From assembly GCA_963575745.1 (NCBI GenBank), contig CAUYUJ010014318.1, positions 327,594 through 391,593 on the forward strand: 64,000 bases of DNA. The letters are read 5' to 3'. This DNA comes from Prorocentrum cordatum (taxonomy: Eukaryota > Sar > Dinophyceae > Prorocentrales > Prorocentraceae). Positions 61,801 to 64,000 of the stretch are shown one piece after another. Each line of letters opens with the position of its first letter. Position 1 is the first letter of the stretch. A model generated the notes under the pieces. The model ran no database searches. It saw only the letters and a program-made list of their open reading frames with translations, and was not told the DNA's origin. The position numbers were made by a program, and so were the translations under genes.

Positions 61801-64000
61801 ATGCGAGAAGCTGGACTCCAGACGGCTCCGTCCGTCGAGTATTTCCAGGACCCCCTGGCCCAGACCGGGCCCCAGGAGGAGCACGACATCCTCGATCCCC
61901 AAGTGCGAGAGAGGCTCCTCCTCGACGCTGGGGCAGCGCCAGGCCCCGACGAGGCGAACGTCTACCAGTTGGCCCCCCCGTGCACGACCCACTCAGCTTG
62001 GTGCCTCAAGAACGGCGGGACCCGCACGTTTGAGCATCCGGACGGCGACGGGACGGTCCAGGCGGAGATCGACAGCAACATCATGACCGATTTCGCCGCC
62101 GACCTCTGCGAGCGCCTCGACGCCAACGATCGAGAGTGGATGCTCGAGAACACGGCCAGCGACGGACGCTACCCGAAGATCTGGGACAGGGCCAGGATCA
62201 GGCAGCTGCAGAAGCGCACAGGAGCACGGATTATCTCCGTCGCCATGTGCGAGTGGGGGCTAGGGCCCCCAGAGGAGCCTGCGAAACGGCACCGCAAGCT
62301 GACGTTCTGGATGGTCTCGAAGGGCCTCTACCCCTGGGCGCTCTCTCTGGCGAGGCGCTGCACCAACCAGCACGAACACGTCGCCCTGGAAGGGCCTCTC
62401 CCCTACGACCTGACCCAGGCCCAGATCGACCACTACAACTCCTCCAAGCTCTCGCTCAGCCAGTCTGAGCAGAAAGACATCCTGAGCCTGACCAATCGAT
62501 TAGCCCTGGCAGGCGTGCAGGCCCAGGGTCTCGCCGCAGATACCAAGACCCTGGAAACCCCACAGCTCGGACCCGAGCTGCTGCGCCCGCTGAACGACCT
62601 CGTCGGCAAGCTGGGGCCCGTGAACTTCCACTGGAGCCGGGTTGAACCACGCACCGGGAAGGCCTTCGAGGACCTCCCGGAGGGCGCCGTGGCCTTGTAC
62701 TACGGACGTGATCGAGCCGACAATTTCGTGGCCAAGATCTCACACCGGTCGCCCCCGTGCCTGCACGGTGGCGGGCGCATCCCCAGCGGAGCTCCCCCAC
62801 TGGCCAAGGCACTGCGGGAGGAGTTGAGCACCCTCGGCTTCCAGGTCGGTCAGCGTGGACTACGTCGCACCCGCTACGCCGGCCAGTACCCGACGAGGCT
62901 GTGCGCTGCCTGGGCCGAGGTCGTCAAGGCTGCGGGAGCGGGGACCCCCCCCGCGAAGCTCCTGAAGAAGCTTGAGCCCATCGTCACGACGAGGGCCGGA
63001 GACAAGATGGCGGCGGGAGCCGGTGACGGGGTTCACCTGGCGGACCCCCCCCCTCCTTTTCGCTTCCAGGACGAGCCAGTCACGGAGAAGGAGGCGGAGG
63101 AGGACCATCCAGCTGAGCTCAGAGGATGGCAATGCGCGAACAGAGGCAAGAAGAGAGGAGGGTGGAAACGCAACAAGGCGAGAAAGAGGGATCCCGACCG
63201 AGGAGCGCCACCACCGGGCCCTGGAGGAGATGGCGGAGGCGACGAACCTGGGGGAGACGAAGGAGAAGGAGAGGAGGAAGAGGAAGAGAAGGAGCCGCCC
63301 AGGAGGGTCAAGAAGTCCAGGCAAGCCGAGCAGCAGGCCGATGAGCCAGTCAAGGTGGTTCTTCCGCAGCGTGGGGACCGATGGATACCAATCCCGGGGG
63401 CCCCCATGTACGCGCACGAGCTCCAGAGCGTCCTCATGACCTGCAGATGGCTGCGCGACGACGTCCTCAGCCCCGAGGAGCTTCGCCTGTTCGTCTACAC
63501 CGACGAGGGGGACACCGCAGGAGCCGAGGGACCTCCCTTAGAAGACGACGATCGTGTCGAACCCGGGGAACGCCTTATCCTGTGGATCGGGAAAGAAGAC
63601 ATCGGGAATTGGGCAGCCTGGGCGCCGCGCTGGATCAAGAGGGCCGCGGACGAGGAGCGTGAGGGGGCGCCGTGGCACCGCAGCGAGGCCACCCCCGCGT
63701 CCCACCGCAGTGTCACGCTGAGGATCGCCGACCGCGTCAGCTCCCAGGGCTTTGGCAGCCCAGAGCTTGGCGCTGTCTGGAACAGGCGGGCCCCCCCGCC
63801 GCACTCAGGAGGGGGGCGCTTCCAGCAGGCTGCCGCCCAAGCCCTCCAGAGACAAAGCCGCGAGGCGCCCGCTGGAGGGTCCAGCAGCGGCGGCAGCTCA
63901 GCCGACAGCATCAAGCTGGAGAGCATAAGGAGGAAGCTCGAAGCCGCCAAAGCCGCCGAGGTAGGTGTCCTGGAGGAGGAGGAGAAGCGCATCAAGGAAC
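55831..64000 (+). CDS. Giant open reading frame: retroelement-type polyprotein with membrane segments, CCCH-like motif and methyltransferase-like domain (partial)
   Basis: The frame from the first ATG (55831) is open without a stop to the window end: 2,723 codons, 3' end missing. It also stays open upstream to about 55740. Domains by residue: about 187-236, two adjacent hydrophobic spans (FILLAFLAVLAFL, AALWLIGLLARC); 389-430, a third span ending Cys-rich and poly-Arg; 513-556, a Cys/His cluster (FAHLCAHHAQ, CSQVTC, CLLHL); about 1080-1377, an alpha-helical Gag-like region (LTGRELFHGLKRACEHAK, YGIAAFCWGG); 1454-1476, a CCCH-like finger (CWDACTWAGC, GTCAHSH); 1978-2190, a methyltransferase-like fold (REIFAGTGNW, LAPPCTTHSAW with Cys2051, LENTASDGRYP, HEHVALEG); about 2454-2497, a basic-acidic linker. 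The Gag-finger-methyltransferase order recalls dinoflagellate retroelement proteins; polymerase or integrase would lie beyond the window. The membrane part may be a captured host or envelope-like segment. Intact length implies selection or recent insertion. Confidence 0.75.
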   Translation, partial: MAARRPALAGAARGLAALVTSAAAYDWRGPLSSAVARASWGHPAAAQEAPFGYTVPYYDDSEYGMEIGEPEEEGGGAGSPQAPPDSGPPGAPPPPPAQAAGGVDNGSDPTKGPGSEESWVGGWGVWALGLKPLRAGTWAWRLSGMGGVAYEKLDSLGSAFSTHAETGWLTRDGGWFFYALEKLGLTVFGAAWPAVAWTFILLAFLAVLAFLTHICRTLLAPCAAALWLIGLLARCTKCRRREPGDAAAERYLPPAPPALTQINWVGPETGPATTTEYYSKKVKGRGTGRRPNDVLIKIDDHVARLKIDLSEPKRIDRKGLWIDYLGVKGASSRALRQKLESLEGRSIHLCRNLVCRDQPGEVHCKEYAALDSEAIVDIGSHARFTSCRGVFLLWRTVADLGRGIWKVIVFLYCILSCGCSFCCRRRRRRKTGAAEPGVAGGIAEVLDQESESEVEAEDRPCEAVRVGIVLRGGARPLAPDGCRGAAEAEPTTLLFEDGQASDLPPPSDGRNSFAHLCAHHAQVYRASRYRDKCSQVTCYRQAVGNAEGVPLCLLHLGGEAGRAVQAAAAVQGRGFLSSLGLRRRTVRSRSPRAREQGIPVNAAPPADGVRGPEGHRGQAAPGQHRREASASPRGPPVGVRFEAPPSPRVPLPRDASPAPDEETEQGDPLVLRVRVHWAAGPQWVIFLGKSRPGGGPTGDGSTTVVDVEEPHCKDYSAEGQENVCFTLKTAGIEYAPVASDQGRLPAGYLEELLYHPPLGAEEMGIGVHGVVVSSTMWEKLRPWNGVPVGGKTKRIGRPQWAQLRARGCLLVYRHPAGTSGDAPGVPQPTSDELDAQLKKHWARLDRSSSPKPPFGVGWGLGEEGDLTSSVPRRSSRSPAGKDHEEENTGEAMLGLCLAAHEEGSDDASALQSVAAGYDEDITVVLEHLIKYTRRLMRSSGAEERAKYQAHIDRWERKLERVRAEKDGGVNPPLASGLLKLDTERKPDASQEPSQPGVPPGLGAATSAPPLPPPATPPGVRVPGATRLSPPGLMPGLVPNLGQMFTNRSAYGHGGLVKTPGQPDRRYAAGAGEGEPSAAFSTYAQVLQNGQEQQHLDNMRLLQAVDSLRRSGEEEKVAQRGTLGAIGRAEELDVYLARGCDTLDVEVCGALTGRELFHGLKRACEHAKHVMQAVNWPTTVANRMAYGIAAFCWGGRDHKDLAEWSISVADFPHCKAEVFDAYTMPTTCKLEPRPRHPVVFSQWVRQAENAITVFGLVYGRMHEPERRRALETLRLAYEEDDVAFPADYVYSLWEELAATWCEQLREKRREVCRILGLTNPRREDIKTIALAPTGPSGSAWLTFPNVCDLDAPGGYYQVVCVPRQARRLQRFLHQNLHAGPSRTPKAGKADEHTPADQEAPAGAGPGTGKAGAAVKKAAAKKRPAARAYPAGKALTSSEIGRSVKHAPRDKNGKVICWDACTWAGCPKAAGTCAHSHEAIKGLGSLDWTVQAQLIRRGGLKSGAKVDPASVDGRVAQLRAQAKAEADSKRAGGGAGEGPGAPAGGSRAGGSPAVWSPPAAFDEIQTTALEEELRQAVQGPEEDWLLDAHANAPAVEGTSETTHPAALERWNIIEKILESGTIATLGDISDYLHSHALARLARASSEGISLSLEEVLLEATRDGGPTLAEEAGRALDRLGSKAGRSSTQDLSIGGASWDEEAGVGRGKLTVQDQEWDYLDFQGELQPDEEMRTRLGLKEGDAELRQCLVLHIAAALLWEDKEPDAPAVKALAAQLRRELWDGATTASAALGGAPPFVSPREAELRMHCHDVQHPHHDKDFRCISVFPLSALNTTTVRVWRINHWNQLEIDSVLPTQTSEREVHVMIHRGHMRVLRPPVIGGQSPNKRGRAFGEILKTWTLAGKPVRELLTVGWEMYLESEEVAGPVIPSRPPPCMHCKRMQQAQLPTREGAVGNQELEEEDFSGLAPLLRRPAFAWGIRTREIFAGTGNWTKAMREAGLQTAPSVEYFQDPLAQTGPQEEHDILDPQVRERLLLDAGAAPGPDEANVYQLAPPCTTHSAWCLKNGGTRTFEHPDGDGTVQAEIDSNIMTDFAADLCERLDANDREWMLENTASDGRYPKIWDRARIRQLQKRTGARIISVAMCEWGLGPPEEPAKRHRKLTFWMVSKGLYPWALSLARRCTNQHEHVALEGPLPYDLTQAQIDHYNSSKLSLSQSEQKDILSLTNRLALAGVQAQGLAADTKTLETPQLGPELLRPLNDLVGKLGPVNFHWSRVEPRTGKAFEDLPEGAVALYYGRDRADNFVAKISHRSPPCLHGGGRIPSGAPPLAKALREELSTLGFQVGQRGLRRTRYAGQYPTRLCAAWAEVVKAAGAGTPPAKLLKKLEPIVTTRAGDKMAAGAGDGVHLADPPPPFRFQDEPVTEKEAEEDHPAELRGWQCANRGKKRGGWKRNKARKRDPDRGAPPPGPGGDGGGDEPGGDEGEGEEEEEEKEPPRRVKKSRQAEQQADEPVKVVLPQRGDRWIPIPGAPMYAHELQSVLMTCRWLRDDVLSPEELRLFVYTDEGDTAGAEGPPLEDDDRVEPGERLILWIGKEDIGNWAAWAPRWIKRAADEEREGAPWHRSEATPASHRSVTLRIADRVSSQGFGSPELGAVWNRRAPPPHSGGGRFQQAAAQALQRQSREAPAGGSSSGGSSADSIKLESIRRKLEAAKAAEVGVLEEEEKRIKE

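Overview
The window looks like nuclear DNA of a dinoflagellate. The main evidence is an exact 22-nt dinoflagellate spliced-leader (SL) sequence at 44886-44907 on the minus strand. Supporting evidence is a tandem degenerate SL in front of a ribosomal protein gene (3243-3280), a eukaryotic RPL5 reading frame, Ty1/copia and LINE-type polymerases, very GC-rich DNA, and exceptional amounts of triplet and CA microsatellite. I cannot name the species.

Layout. 1-5040: triplet microsatellites around an RPL5 gene whose frame is broken near its 3' end by a 217-bp GT-AG, introner-like insertion with a 7-bp target duplication. 5200-5600: two copies of a roughly 160-bp inverted-repeat MITE, of which eight whole or partial copies occur in the window. 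7046-15308: a decayed Ty1/copia element between 140-bp direct repeats. 15.3-25 kb: GC-rich duplications, GTC arrays, 3 kb of CA-rich satellite and a 291-bp repeat. 25.3-37.6 kb: minisatellites, several inverted-repeat elements (one with perfect 68-bp arms and an 8-bp target duplication), two adjoining pentanucleotide satellites and a 90-bp tandem array. 37688-44907 (minus strand): a full-length but dead non-LTR retrotransposon whose 5' end is the SL itself, flanked by an 18-bp target duplication. 45-55.6 kb: more microsatellites, MITEs, a second copy of the introner-like repeat, and CTTGG-type minisatellite blocks. 55831-64000 (plus strand): one uninterrupted reading frame of at least 2,723 codons that runs off the window. 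It has N-terminal membrane segments, a Gag-like helical region, a Cys/His (CCCH-like) motif and a C5-methyltransferase-like domain, and I read it as a retroelement polyprotein.

Only RPL5 is a recognisable host gene and only the giant frame is an intact large protein. The window is mostly a record of RNA-mediated insertion (SL-capped LINE, retroposed RPL5, copia), DNA-type MITEs and repeat expansion. No tRNA, rRNA or CRISPR array was recognised by eye. All identities and boundaries below come from reading the sequence, without alignment software.
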